From Halorussus rarus (lineage in GTDB: Archaea; Halobacteriota; Halobacteria; Halobacteriales; Haladaptataceae), in assembly GCF_003369835.1 (NCBI RefSeq), contig NZ_QPMJ01000003.1:124001-188000 (forward strand): DNA of 64,000 bases. Direction: 5' to 3'. The position numbers and the translations under genes are program-made. How positions within the stretch are numbered: position 1 is the stretch's first letter; each line of letters opens with the position of its first letter. Under the pieces are notes generated by a model. That model worked only from the letters and a program-made list of their open reading frames with translations. It had not been told where the DNA came from and made no database searches. Shown piece by piece: positions 53,170-62,102 of the stretch.

Positions 53170-54507
53170 CTAGGCCGATAGCCCCGACAGCACCTCGTCG
53201 GCGTCGTCGAGGTACGCGTCGAGGTGGTCGTCGGTGTGGGCCAGCGAGAGGTGGTGACGCTTGTAGGGGTTCGGGGTGAAGAAGTGGCCGCGCTCGCGCA
53301 TCCCGGCCGCGAACTCGCGGAACCGCTCCTCGTCGAGGCCGGCCACGTCCGCGTAGTCGCGGGGCCGGCCGGTGACGCCGAACTGGACGCTGAAGATGCT
53401 CCCGTAGCCGACCACGCGCCCCTCGATGCCGCGGTCGGCGAGCAGATCCCGGAGTCCGGCCCGGTATCGGTCGCCGAGGTCGCCGACCCGCGCCGGGACG
53501 TCCTCGGACTCGACGAGGCCGAGCGTCTCGCGGGCGGCCGCGAGGCCCATCGGGCTCCCCGAGTAGGTGCCGCTGATGACGACGCCCGACTCGTTGTCGC
53601 CGCCGGCCTGCGCCAGCAGGTCCGCCCGGCCGCCGACCGCCGCGACCGGGTAGCCGTTGCCCATCGCCTTCGCGACGCAGGTCAGGTCGGGGTCGACGCC
53701 GAGCTCGGCCTGCATGCCGTTGGCCGAGTGGCGGAATCCGGTGATGACCTCGTCGAAGACGAGCGGGACGTCCCGGGCGTCGGTCTCTGCTTCGAGGGCA
53801 TCGAGGAACGCGTCGGTCGGCCGCAGGCAGCCCACCGAGTGCGGGACGGGTTCGAGGATGACGCCCGCCAGGTCGTCGCCGTGGCGCTCCATCGCCGCGC
53901 GGAACGCCTCGGGGTCGTTGAACGGCACGACCACGGTGCTGTCGACCGCGGCCGAGAGCATCCCGTCGGACTCGGGGTAGGGGTCGAGTTCCGGGCTCGC
54001 GTCGCCACCGGTGTTTCGCCCGGCGACTTCCTCCGCAGGCGGATAGACGCTCACGTCCACGTAGTCGTGCCAGCCGTGGTAGCACCCCTCGAACTTCAGC
54101 AGCTTCTCGTTGCCGGTGTGGGCGCGGGCGAGCCGGATGGCGTGGTAGGTGGCCTCGCTGCCGCTGTTGCAGAAGTTGACCATCTCGACGCTCGGCAGCA
54201 GGTCGACGAGGCGCTCGGCCACCTCGACCTCGAGGTCGGTCGTCGCGGCGCCGTAGAGCACCCCCCGGTCGATGGCTTCCTTGGCTGCGGTATCGACCTC
54301 CTCGCGGCCGTGGCCCAGGAGAATCGGCCCGAACGCCAGGTGGTAGTCGGTGAGGGTCTCGCCGGCGACCGTCGCGAGGGTCGCCCCGTCTGCGGCCTCG
54401 AACGCGACGTCGCCGAGGTCGTAGGCCTGCGCCCGCAGGCCGGTCTGGGCCCCGCCGGGGATGACCGCCCGGGCCCGGGAGACGAGTCTGTCGGTGCGGT
54501 CGTCCAT
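53170..54507 (-). CDS. class III PLP aminotransferase, glutamate-1-semialdehyde mutase-like
   Basis: A 445-residue PLP enzyme of the GSA aminomutase branch (VIPGGAQTGLRAQAYDLGDV, NSGSEATYHAIRLARAHTGN, KFEGCYHGWHDYVDVS, DEVITGFRHSANGMQ). The PLP lysine is in CVAKAMGNGYPVAAVGG. No heme genes are near. It is the last gene of a predicted polyamine-type ABC operon, 22 bp past the permease. It may act on the imported amine instead of being the heme-pathway HemL. Substrate is inferred from context only. Confidence 0.82.
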   Translation of the reverse strand: MDDRTDRLVSRARAVIPGGAQTGLRAQAYDLGDVAFEAADGATLATVAGETLTDYHLAFGPILLGHGREEVDTAAKEAIDRGVLYGAATTDLEVEVAERLVDLLPSVEMVNFCNSGSEATYHAIRLARAHTGNEKLLKFEGCYHGWHDYVDVSVYPPAEEVAGRNTGGDASPELDPYPESDGMLSAAVDSTVVVPFNDPEAFRAAMERHGDDLAGVILEPVPHSVGCLRPTDAFLDALEAETDARDVPLVFDEVITGFRHSANGMQAELGVDPDLTCVAKAMGNGYPVAAVGGRADLLAQAGGDNESGVVISGTYSGSPMGLAAARETLGLVESEDVPARVGDLGDRYRAGLRDLLADRGIEGRVVGYGSIFSVQFGVTGRPRDYADVAGLDEERFREFAAGMRERGHFFTPNPYKRHHLSLAHTDDHLDAYLDDADEVLSGLSA

Positions 54508-54529
54508 GAAGAAGGTGGTCGGTCGCGAG

Positions 54530-55414
54530 CTACGAGTCTTCTTCGGTGCCGGCGACCATGCCGGCGACGTTGCCGACGTTCATCGCGACCGCGAGCACCG
54601 CGGCGATGACGAAGACGATGAACGAGGAGATGGCGTTCATCTTCGGGGCGGTGCCGTACTTGATCATCGAGTACATCGAGGTCGTCAGCACGTCCATCGT
54701 GCCCTTCACGAAGTAGACCCGGATGAAGTCCTCGAACGAGCGGATCCAGGCGAACAGGAAGCCCGCGCCGATGGCGGGCGCCACGATGGGTAGCGTGATG
54801 TCCCGGAACACGGTGAGGGGGTCCGCACCGAGGTCGCGGGCCGCCTCCTCCAGCGACTCGTCGAACGTGTAGAGTCGCGACGTGACCATCAGGAGCACGA
54901 ACGGGAAGCCGTACACGCTGTGGGTCAGCACCACGGTCAGGAACCCGGGAACGATGCCGAGCAGCGTGCGGAAGTAGATGAGCAGCGCGATGCCCAGCAC
55001 CACGCCCGGGATCACCATCGGCAGGATGCCGAACGTCCGGTAGAGCTCCTTGAACGGGAAGTCGTACCGGGCGAGCGCGAAGCTCGCCAGCACCCCCAGC
55101 ACGGTCGCGATGGCCGCCGACAGCGTCGCGATCTGGACGCTGTTCCAGAGCGCGAACATCAGGGTGCCGTCGGCGAACGTCGCAGCGTAGTGGTCGAGCG
55201 TGAACCCCCGGAACGGGAAGATGGTGCTCGCGTTGACAGCGAACGAGAGGAACATCATCACCGCGAGCGGTATCCACAGGAACACCAGCAGCGCGCCCGC
55301 GACCAGCCAGAGGCCGCGGCTCAGCAGCCACTCCTTGCGCTCGTGGTCCAGCAGGCGCGACGGGCTCGCGGTCTCGCGGGCCTCCTCGGTCGTGGAGCCG
55401 GTCTCGGTCGCCAT
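54530..55414 (-). CDS. ABC transporter permease (PotC-like)
   Basis: The 294-residue inner-membrane permease has six predicted helices, starting after a cytoplasmic N-terminus (LLSRGLWLVAGALLVFLWIP). The EAA-type loop is EEAARDLGADPLTVFRDITL, which contacts the ATPase. The family is binding-protein-dependent type I, spermidine/putrescine branch. It lies 1 bp after its partner permease. Confidence 0.9.
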   Translation of the reverse strand: MATETGSTTEEARETASPSRLLDHERKEWLLSRGLWLVAGALLVFLWIPLAVMMFLSFAVNASTIFPFRGFTLDHYAATFADGTLMFALWNSVQIATLSAAIATVLGVLASFALARYDFPFKELYRTFGILPMVIPGVVLGIALLIYFRTLLGIVPGFLTVVLTHSVYGFPFVLLMVTSRLYTFDESLEEAARDLGADPLTVFRDITLPIVAPAIGAGFLFAWIRSFEDFIRVYFVKGTMDVLTTSMYSMIKYGTAPKMNAISSFIVFVIAAVLAVAMNVGNVAGMVAGTEEDS

Positions 55415-55415
55415 C

Positions 55416-56348
55416 TCAGACGCCTCCCAGGTCCTCGATGCTGACGTACCGGAACGCGACCACGAACGCGACGACGATGCTGAGGACGATGAACATCGAC
55501 GCGGCGCTGCCGTAGCCGATGGCGTACAGCGAGTTGATTCGGCTCTCGATGAGCTGGCCGATCATCAGCACCTTCCCCTGACCGAGGAACCGCGGCGTGA
55601 TGAACGCGCCCAGCGCGGGCACGAACACGAACAGGCTCCCGCTGATCATCCCGGGGAGGACCAGCGGGAGGATGACGTCCTTCAGCGCGTCGACCCGGCT
55701 GGCGCCCAGGTCGCGCGCCGCCTCGACCAGCGAGAAGTCCAGTCCCTCGAGGCTGGCGTACAGCGACAGCAGCATGTACGGGAAGTACGCGTGGGTCAGC
55801 CCCACGATGATCGCCGGCACCCCGTAGCTGAGCAGGCCGACGGGTTCGCTCACCAGCCCGAGCCGTAGCAGCGCGCTGTTGATGACGCCGCTCTGGCCGA
55901 ACATGAGGTACCACGAGTAGGCCCGCACCAGGTACATGGTGAAGAACGGCAGCAGCACCAGGAAGATGACCACCTTGAACGTGGTCCCGCCCCGCCGGGC
56001 CAGCAGGTACGCCAGCGGAAACGCCAGCACCAGGCACAGCACCGTCGTCACCGCCGCGATGAAGTACGACAGGAACAGCGACTCGAAGAACGCGCTGTTC
56101 CAGAACGCGCCCTGGTCGGCGCCGAGCCGGGCGTAGTTCTCCAGCGACGGCTGCCAGACGATCTGGTAGGCGTCGTTGACGTTCAGGAAGCTGACCGTCA
56201 CCATGAACGTGAGCGGTGCGAGCAGCAGCAGCGCCAGCCAGACCAGCCCCGGTCCGGCGGTGATCGACAGCCGCGTCCCCCGCGAGGCGAACGCGCCGAC
56301 GAACCGCTGGCGAAGCGTCTCCGACCGACGTGGTGAGTCTACGGACAT
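55416..56348 (-). CDS. ABC transporter permease (PotB-like)
   Basis: The 310-residue first permease has six helices (ITAGPGLVWLALLLLAPLTF near the start) and the coupling loop VEAARDLGASRVDALKDVIL. It pairs with the PotC-like permease to form the channel. It follows the binding-protein gene by 15 bp. The order binding protein, PotB, PotC is normal for this branch. Confidence 0.9.
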   Translation of the reverse strand: MSVDSPRRSETLRQRFVGAFASRGTRLSITAGPGLVWLALLLLAPLTFMVTVSFLNVNDAYQIVWQPSLENYARLGADQGAFWNSAFFESLFLSYFIAAVTTVLCLVLAFPLAYLLARRGGTTFKVVIFLVLLPFFTMYLVRAYSWYLMFGQSGVINSALLRLGLVSEPVGLLSYGVPAIIVGLTHAYFPYMLLSLYASLEGLDFSLVEAARDLGASRVDALKDVILPLVLPGMISGSLFVFVPALGAFITPRFLGQGKVLMIGQLIESRINSLYAIGYGSAASMFIVLSIVVAFVVAFRYVSIEDLGGV

Positions 56349-56363
56349 GAGAGGAAGAACCGA

Positions 56364-57503
56364 TTACGCGGTCTTGATCTCCTCCCACGCCTTGATCCAG
56401 GCATCCTCGTTCTCGACGGCCTTGAACGGGATCATCTGCTCGAGGCGCGAGGGGTCGACCGAGCCGTACATCTCGTTCTCCTCGTCGCTGAGGTGGTCCT
56501 GGGTGCTGGGGTTGGCGCTGGGCGAGTAGCCGACCTTGCCGAGCTTCGCGCCGAGCTTCGGCGCGATGAACTCGTTGACGACCTTCCAGGCCAGCTCCTT
56601 GTTCTCGGACTCCTTCGAGACGACGGCAGACTCGAACCACGCCAGCGACCCCTCCTTCGGGGCGGCCATCTCGGGCCAGTCGGTGCCGTTGGCCCACATC
56701 TCGACGATCTCGTTGCGGCCCGACTGGCCGATGACGAAGTTGCCCTGCTTGAGCGACTTGATGTAGGTCGGGTCGGCGGCGATGTACCCCTGGAGCAGGG
56801 GCTTCTGGTCGATCATCGTCTGCTTGACCTCGGCGATCTGGTCCTCCGAGAGGGTGACCTTCTGGCCCTCGAACGCGTCGCGCATCCCCAGGTAGAGCGC
56901 CGCGGCGCTCATCGCCTTGAAGTGGTTGTCGTACATGATGATGTCGCCCTCGTACTCGTCGGAGAACAGCTTCGCGTAGCTGGCTTCGTGGTCCTCGACC
57001 TCCCGGGAGTCGTAGGAGTAGCCGTACCAGCCGAACCGGATCGGGACGCCGTACATGTTCCCGCCGTCGGTGAACTGGTTGTCGGCGAAGCCCTGGAACA
57101 CGTCGTAGACGTCGCTGTAGTTCGAGACGACGTCCTCGGGCACAGTGTCGACGAGCCCGGCGTCCATCATCTTCGGGACGTAGTTGTTGTTCGGGACCGC
57201 GATGTCGTACTGGGCGTTCTGCCCGGAGTTCCACGACGAGAACATCTTCGAGGAGGAGGTCGACTTCGTGAACTTGACGTTCACGTCGAGCCGGCTCTCG
57301 ATGTCCTCCTTGAGGTCGGCGTACTCCTCCCACGTCAGGATGTTGATGGTCGCGGTGCCGCCGCTCCCGCCGCCGAAGCCGCCGATGCACCCCGCGGTGA
57401 GTCCGAGCGCGCCGGCGGCGCCCGTCGCCTTGAGGAACGTCCGACGGTCGTTACCGCTCGTCGTCGCCGATTCGTCTCCGCTGTCGTCCCAGTTCCTGGG
57501 CAT
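56364..57503 (-). CDS. ABC transporter substrate-binding lipoprotein (PotD-like)
   Basis: A 379-residue extracellular lipoprotein: Tat signal and lipobox NDRRTFLKATGAAGALGLTA then GC. The mature part is a type II periplasmic-binding-like protein (NILTWEEYADLKEDIESRLD) of the spermidine/putrescine branch, with VPEDVVSNYSDVYDVFQG and AVVSKESENKELAWKVVNEF. Conserved polyamine-binding acids cannot be verified by eye, so the substrate is uncertain. It heads the operon divergent from the ATPase gene. The ATG at 57503 gives the correct N-terminal Tat signal. Confidence 0.88.
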   Translation of the reverse strand: MPRNWDDSGDESATTSGNDRRTFLKATGAAGALGLTAGCIGGFGGGSGGTATINILTWEEYADLKEDIESRLDVNVKFTKSTSSSKMFSSWNSGQNAQYDIAVPNNNYVPKMMDAGLVDTVPEDVVSNYSDVYDVFQGFADNQFTDGGNMYGVPIRFGWYGYSYDSREVEDHEASYAKLFSDEYEGDIIMYDNHFKAMSAAALYLGMRDAFEGQKVTLSEDQIAEVKQTMIDQKPLLQGYIAADPTYIKSLKQGNFVIGQSGRNEIVEMWANGTDWPEMAAPKEGSLAWFESAVVSKESENKELAWKVVNEFIAPKLGAKLGKVGYSPSANPSTQDHLSDEENEMYGSVDPSRLEQMIPFKAVENEDAWIKAWEEIKTA

Positions 57504-57577
57504 GTCATGCCACCTCACAGAGACTTACCTTAATTCTTACTCAATCATCCCGTCAGAATTGGTAACACTGTACGGCA

Positions 57578-57606
57578 TTTCGCGACAATATTGGAAAATT
57601 GCGAAA
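57578..57606. promoter_or_regulatory. A/T-rich inverted repeat between the divergent ABC genes
   Basis: TTTCGC and GCGAAA mark the ends of the imperfect repeat tttcgcgacaat...aattgcgaaa in the 178-bp gap shared by the binding-protein operon and the ATPase gene. Its central place suits an operator controlling both transcripts. TATA-like sequences occur toward each gene. Confidence 0.5.
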
Positions 57607-57650
57607 GTTTCACTATCGTAACTAAAATATCTGACGACAGTTCCGAAACA

Positions 57651-57658
57651 GTTTATGC
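57651..57658 (+). promoter_or_regulatory. TATA-like element of the PotA-like gene
   Basis: gtttatgc is centred about 27 bp upstream of the ATG at 57682, fitting a leaderless mRNA. This spacing supports 57682 over in-frame ATG codons at 57655 and 57675 in another frame. Confidence 0.5.
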
Positions 57659-57681
57659 GGAGCAGTGAGCTACGATGGCGT

Positions 57682-58755
57682 ATGCCAACGGGTGTCGATG
57701 GGCTGATACGCCTCGACGGGGTCCGCAAGGAGTTCGGCGACGTGACCGCCGTCGAGAAGGTCGACCTGCAGGTGAACAAGGGCGAGTTCTTCTCGCTGGT
57801 CGGGCCGTCGGGCTGTGGCAAGACCACGACGCTCCGGATGATCAGCGGGTTCGAGACCCCGACACGGGGGTCGGTCCACATCGACGGGCGGGACATGGCG
57901 GGCGTGCCGCCGGACGCCCGGGACACCAACCTGGTGTTCCAGCACCACTCGCTGTTCCCCCACATGACCGTGGGCGAGAACGTCGCCTACGGGCTCGAGA
58001 AGGCCGGCGTCGAGGCGTCCGAGTGCGAGGAGTACGTCACCGAGTACCTCGACCTCGTCGACCTCGACGGGTACGAGGACCGCAGCCCCGACGACCTCTC
58101 GGGCGGCCAGCAGCAGCGGGTCGCACTGGCGCGGGCGCTGGTGAACGAACCCAGCGTCCTGCTGTTCGACGAACCGCTGTCGAGCCTCGACCGGAAGCTG
58201 CGCAAGCAGATGCAGGTCGAACTCCGGAAGATCCACGAGAAGACCCAGGGCGCGTTCTTCTACGTGACCCACGACCAGGAGGTCGCGATGACGCTCTCGG
58301 ACCGCCTCGCGGTCATGAACGAGGGCCGCATCGAGCAGGTCGGTACGCCCGAGGAAATCTACCGGGAGCCCGCCAGCGAGTTCGTGGCGGACTTCATCGG
58401 CGACACCAACCTGCTCGACGGCCGCGCGACCGAGCGGGACGGCCGGACCACCGTCGAGGTCGGGGGCGACGCGGGCTTCTCGTTCGCGCCCGAGGACCGC
58501 GTGAGCCCCGGCGACGTGACCGTCTCGATCCGCCCGGAGGACTTCCGGCTCGCCGAGAACGGCGACGCGACCTTCGAGGGCGAGGTCGTCGAGCGGTACT
58601 TCCAGGGCGACCAGACCAACTACGTCGTCGACGCGGGCGCCGACGGCCTCTCGGAAGTCCAGGTCGTGATGCAGGGCCGCGACAGCCCGGCTTCGCCGGG
58701 CGAGCGCGCCGGGTTCGCCGTCGAACCGGACGCGCCGGTCGTCTTCGAGAAGTAG
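57682..58755 (+). CDS. ABC transporter ATP-binding protein (PotA-like)
   Basis: The 357-residue ATPase energises the importer. It has Walker A GPSGCGKTT, the signature LSGGQQQRVALARAL, Walker B VLLFDEPLSSLDRKLR and the switch His in VTHDQEVAMTLSDRLAVM. The C-terminal TOBE domain (SIRPEDFRLAENGDATFEGE) regulates transport. It is transcribed away from the other four genes across the shared control region. Confidence 0.93.
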   Translation: MPTGVDGLIRLDGVRKEFGDVTAVEKVDLQVNKGEFFSLVGPSGCGKTTTLRMISGFETPTRGSVHIDGRDMAGVPPDARDTNLVFQHHSLFPHMTVGENVAYGLEKAGVEASECEEYVTEYLDLVDLDGYEDRSPDDLSGGQQQRVALARALVNEPSVLLFDEPLSSLDRKLRKQMQVELRKIHEKTQGAFFYVTHDQEVAMTLSDRLAVMNEGRIEQVGTPEEIYREPASEFVADFIGDTNLLDGRATERDGRTTVEVGGDAGFSFAPEDRVSPGDVTVSIRPEDFRLAENGDATFEGEVVERYFQGDQTNYVVDAGADGLSEVQVVMQGRDSPASPGERAGFAVEPDAPVVFEK

Positions 58756-58913
58756 CCGGCGCCGGCGGGGACGCGGCTTCCCGTCGGGCGTCAGGTGCGC
58801 CGTCGAAGCCGACCGCCTCGTCGGACGTCGGGCGCTCGCCCGGCCGCCGGTACTGCGAACCGGTGTGCCGAACCGTGAAGACTCTTAAAGGAGGCCTCCG
58901 TTCGTGCACACGT

Positions 58914-59849
58914 ATGAGCTTCGACGAGATGGACGTGGACACGATCTGGATGGACGGCGAGTTCGTCGACTGGGACGACGCCCAGGTCCACGTCCTCACC
59001 CACGGCCTGCACTACGGGAGCGGCGTGTTCGAGGGCGTTCGGTGCTACGACACCGAGAACGGCCCGGCCATCTTCCGGTGGGACGAGCACCTCGAGCGGC
59101 TGTACAACTCGGCTAAACCCTACGACCTCGACATCGACCACGAGCCCGCGGAGCTGACCGAGGCGACCGAGGAACTCATCCGCCGCCAGGACCTGGCGTC
59201 GTGCTACGTCCGGCCGGTCGTCTTCTACGGCTACAACAGCCTGGGCGTCAGCCCCGGCGACTGCCCGACCCGGACCGCCATCGCGGCGTGGCCGTGGGGC
59301 GCCTACCTCGGCGACGAGGCGCTGGAGAACGGGGTCGAGGTGATGGTGTCGTCGTGGCGCAAGCACGCCTCCAGCCAGATCCCGACCAACGCCAAGACCA
59401 CCGGGCTGTACGTCAACAGCATGCTCGCGGGCGAGGAGGCCCGCCGGAACGGCTTCGCCGAGGCCATCGTGCTCAACAAGGAGGGCAACGTCGCCGAGGG
59501 GCCGGGCGAGAACCTCTTCCTCGTCCGCGACGGCGAGATCTACACGCCCGGGCTCTCCGAGAGCATCCTCGACGGCATCACCCGCGACTCGGTCATCACG
59601 CTGGCCGAGGAGCTGGGCTACGAGGTCCACGACGACGCGAGCATCTCGCGGGGCGAACTCAACACCGCCGACGAACTGTTCTTCACCGGGTCGGCCGCGG
59701 AGGTCACGCCCATCCGGAAGGTCGACAACGTCGTCATCGGGGACGGCGGCCGCGGCCCCGTCACCGAGGAGCTCCAGTCGCGGTTCTTCGACGTCGTGAA
59801 CCGCCGTACCGACGACTACGAGGAGTGGTTCGAGTACGTCGAGGCGTAA
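58914..59849 (+). CDS. ilvE: branched-chain amino acid aminotransferase
   Basis: A 311-residue fold-type IV PLP enzyme for the last step of Leu, Ile and Val synthesis. It begins MSFDEMDVDTIWMDGEFVDW. The family segments are HGLHYGSGVFEGVRCY, the PLP lysine in IPTNAKTTGLYVNSMLA, NVAEGPGENLFLVRDG and SESILDGITRDSVITLAEEL. A TATA-like cttaaa lies about 27 bp upstream, fitting a leaderless transcript. Confidence 0.95.
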   Translation: MSFDEMDVDTIWMDGEFVDWDDAQVHVLTHGLHYGSGVFEGVRCYDTENGPAIFRWDEHLERLYNSAKPYDLDIDHEPAELTEATEELIRRQDLASCYVRPVVFYGYNSLGVSPGDCPTRTAIAAWPWGAYLGDEALENGVEVMVSSWRKHASSQIPTNAKTTGLYVNSMLAGEEARRNGFAEAIVLNKEGNVAEGPGENLFLVRDGEIYTPGLSESILDGITRDSVITLAEELGYEVHDDASISRGELNTADELFFTGSAAEVTPIRKVDNVVIGDGGRGPVTEELQSRFFDVVNRRTDDYEEWFEYVEA

Positions 59850-60030
59850 GAGCTGCCGGGAGCACGGTCTCTGTATCCGGGGTCGGAACCGAAAACGCGC
59901 CGTGTCCTCGAATCGATGTGATGACCGACGCGCGGCGGGGCGTATTCGACGCACCTTCTTTTGCTTCAATCACGATTCAACCGAAAGACCGGCCGTATCT
60001 TTATTACCGAGTTGATTGGACAGGCGGGGT

Positions 60031-60813
60031 ATGGAGGGTGGGATAGAGGACATCGAGTTCTTAGCGAGGTCGGCGACGCGAGTCCAACTGATGGACGCCT
60101 TACGCCGAGAAGGAGAACTGAGTAAACGCGAATTGCGAGAACGAATGGACGCGTCCCGGACGACCGTCCAGCGAAATCTGGAGGCGCTCGAAGACCGGGG
60201 ATGGGTCCGGAACAGCAATCGAGCGTACTCACTGGCAACGTGTGGGGAGTTGATCGCTCGCGAATTCACCGGTCTCCGTGACACCGTTTCCGCTACCGAA
60301 CGCCTCCAACCGGTTCTGAAGTGGCTCGACCGGTCGGAGCTGGACCTGGATCTTCGATTACTGTCCGAGGCAGATATCGTCACGGCTTCGGAGGGTGACC
60401 CGTGGGCGATGGTAAATCGGCACGTCAAACGGCTTCGGGAGGCCGAGAGCGTCCGGGCGATTCTACCGCTTACCGGACTTCACGCCATGGAAGTCACTCG
60501 TGATAGAGTTCTAGACGACGGTGCTCGTGTCGAATTCATCGGGACGTCGAACGTCGTCGACACCCTCCAGGCCAGTTCCGACTACAGGAAAATATACGAC
60601 GACTTGATGAAATCCGAACGATTTGACCTGTATTCTACTGACGAAGAGACGCTTTACTATTTAGGGATTCTCGACGAGATCGTGCAGATTGGTGTCGATG
60701 AAGATGGCGAGCCGCGTGCACTTCTAGAGACCACGGACAGTGACGTGCACGGCTGGGCTCGCGATTCCTACGAGGCGCATCTGACTCGAGCGCAACCAGT
60801 GGTCGTGGACTGA
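60031..60813 (+). CDS. winged-helix regulator with DUF1724 domain (FilR1-like)
   Basis: A 260-residue protein with an N-terminal winged helix (LARSATRVQLMDALRREGEL, DASRTTVQRNLEALEDRGWV) and a C-terminal ligand-binding-like domain of the DUF1724/FilR1 type (EADIVTASEGDPWAMVNRHV, VEFIGTSNVVDTLQASSDYR, LYYLGILDEIVQIGVDEDG). Such proteins regulate genes in methanogens and are numerous in haloarchaea. It is slightly richer in A/T than its neighbours. The nearest targets are unknown. Confidence 0.85.
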   Translation: MEGGIEDIEFLARSATRVQLMDALRREGELSKRELRERMDASRTTVQRNLEALEDRGWVRNSNRAYSLATCGELIAREFTGLRDTVSATERLQPVLKWLDRSELDLDLRLLSEADIVTASEGDPWAMVNRHVKRLREAESVRAILPLTGLHAMEVTRDRVLDDGARVEFIGTSNVVDTLQASSDYRKIYDDLMKSERFDLYSTDEETLYYLGILDEIVQIGVDEDGEPRALLETTDSDVHGWARDSYEAHLTRAQPVVVD

Positions 60814-61030
60814 TAACCTCAACAGGCGGTGGTTCGGCCGACGGTTTCGCGCCGAGTGGTCGAGTGTGCAGGGGGCAACCGCTGTGCGCGGGGTACACTG
60901 ACATTGGTTCTCGCGAGTCTTCTACGAGTACGCGGAACGTATGTCGGGGTGGACCGGGGAACTCCAGAACCGCCGTGAACACGCACACCTCCGGACACAC
61001 TTCCGCTCGTCCGCGACAGGGTGACCTGTT

Positions 61031-61267
61031 ATGGAGGCTATCACCGCTCACGAGACCGAAGAATCGAGTTCCGGGCGATATCACCTGTTGAACGAGGCCG
61101 AGACGGCGAGTTTGTGCGGGTCGATAAACGCCGAGAGTCAGTTTGCGGCCGACATCCGTCAACGGCTGTCACCGGAGACGGCCGAGCGGCGCGGACTGAC
61201 CCTCTGTGGACGCTGTTCGTACATCGCCACTCAGCGAACTGTGGCGAAGCCGGAGGTAAGCGAGTGA
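61031..61267 (+). CDS. small haloarchaeal protein with cysteine residues
   Basis: A 78-residue protein (MEAITAHETEESSSGRYHLL) containing ASLCGSINAES and LTLCGRCSYIA. The pattern RYHLLN...CG...LTLCGRC is reminiscent of short haloarchaeal proteins that use three cysteines, perhaps for metal. No function is known. It lies in the 590-bp region between the FilR1-like gene and the DUF502 gene, where no other gene is supported. Confidence 0.55.
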   Translation: MEAITAHETEESSSGRYHLLNEAETASLCGSINAESQFAADIRQRLSPETAERRGLTLCGRCSYIATQRTVAKPEVSE

Positions 61268-61400
61268 CGCGCCATTCAGATACGCGATGAGCACTACGGA
61301 GTAGCGGCTCCATCGAACCCGTTCCGGACCGGAGACTGGAGGAGGGAGTCGTCCCGTAGCTGCTCGCGGTGAACCGTCCGAACTGCGCTCCCGGACAGTG

Positions 61401-62009
61401 CTACTGGGGCGGCGGCGACTGGGTCTCCTTCTCGTCCTCGACGTCGATGGGGATGCCCGACTCGCTGGTCTCGCCGAACCCGGCGCTCAGCACGCGGGTC
61501 AGCGCGTCCTCGACGCTCTCGTCGGTCTCCTCGAACTCGTCGGGCTCGGCCTCGATGACGAACCCGGTCGTGATGTTCGGCGCGGTCGGCATGAAGAGGA
61601 GTTCGCGGCCGTCGTCGGTCTTCTTGCCCGTCTTGAACGCGGTCATCCGCATGCCCCCGAAGACGTACACCTTGACGGGGGCCTGGAGGTCGGTCGAGTC
61701 CGAGAGCGCGGTCTCGGCCGCCATCTTCGAGGCGTTGTAGACGACCCGGAGGCCGGGGAGCCGGTTCATCACGCCGTCGATGGCCCCCTCGACCAGCGAC
61801 CCGACCGCGGTCCGCATCATGTAGCCGACGCTCAGGACGAGCATCGAGAAGACGACCAGGACCGTCGCGACCCGGATGGGCGGCGTGACGTCCTGGAGGA
61901 AGGGCAGGCCCGCTATCGCCAGGTAGAGCCACGCGATGATGTAGGCCGTGACGAGGATGGGCAAGATGACGACGAGTCCGCTCGCGATGTCGCGCTTCCA
62001 CGAGGACAT
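61401..62009 (-). CDS. DUF502 family membrane protein
   Basis: The 202-residue protein has two N-terminal hydrophobic helices (about residues 10-32 and 47-66), then a soluble domain. DUF502 marks include SGLVVILPILVTAYIIAWLY, RLPGLRVVYNASKMAAETAL and FMPTAPNITTGFVIEAEPDE. The tail is acidic and Pro-rich (PIDVEDEKETQSPPPQ). Homologues occur in bacteria, archaea and plant (COV) proteins. Function is unknown. Confidence 0.88.
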   Translation of the reverse strand: MSSWKRDIASGLVVILPILVTAYIIAWLYLAIAGLPFLQDVTPPIRVATVLVVFSMLVLSVGYMMRTAVGSLVEGAIDGVMNRLPGLRVVYNASKMAAETALSDSTDLQAPVKVYVFGGMRMTAFKTGKKTDDGRELLFMPTAPNITTGFVIEAEPDEFEETDESVEDALTRVLSAGFGETSESGIPIDVEDEKETQSPPPQ

Positions 62010-62102
62010 TTATCGGGTGTATCCGAGCGCAGGTTCATAAACTAGATGTTCTCTGGCGGGCTCCGCCGCCCGCCGAGTCTCAAACGATCCCCGTCCGAGC
62101 GC

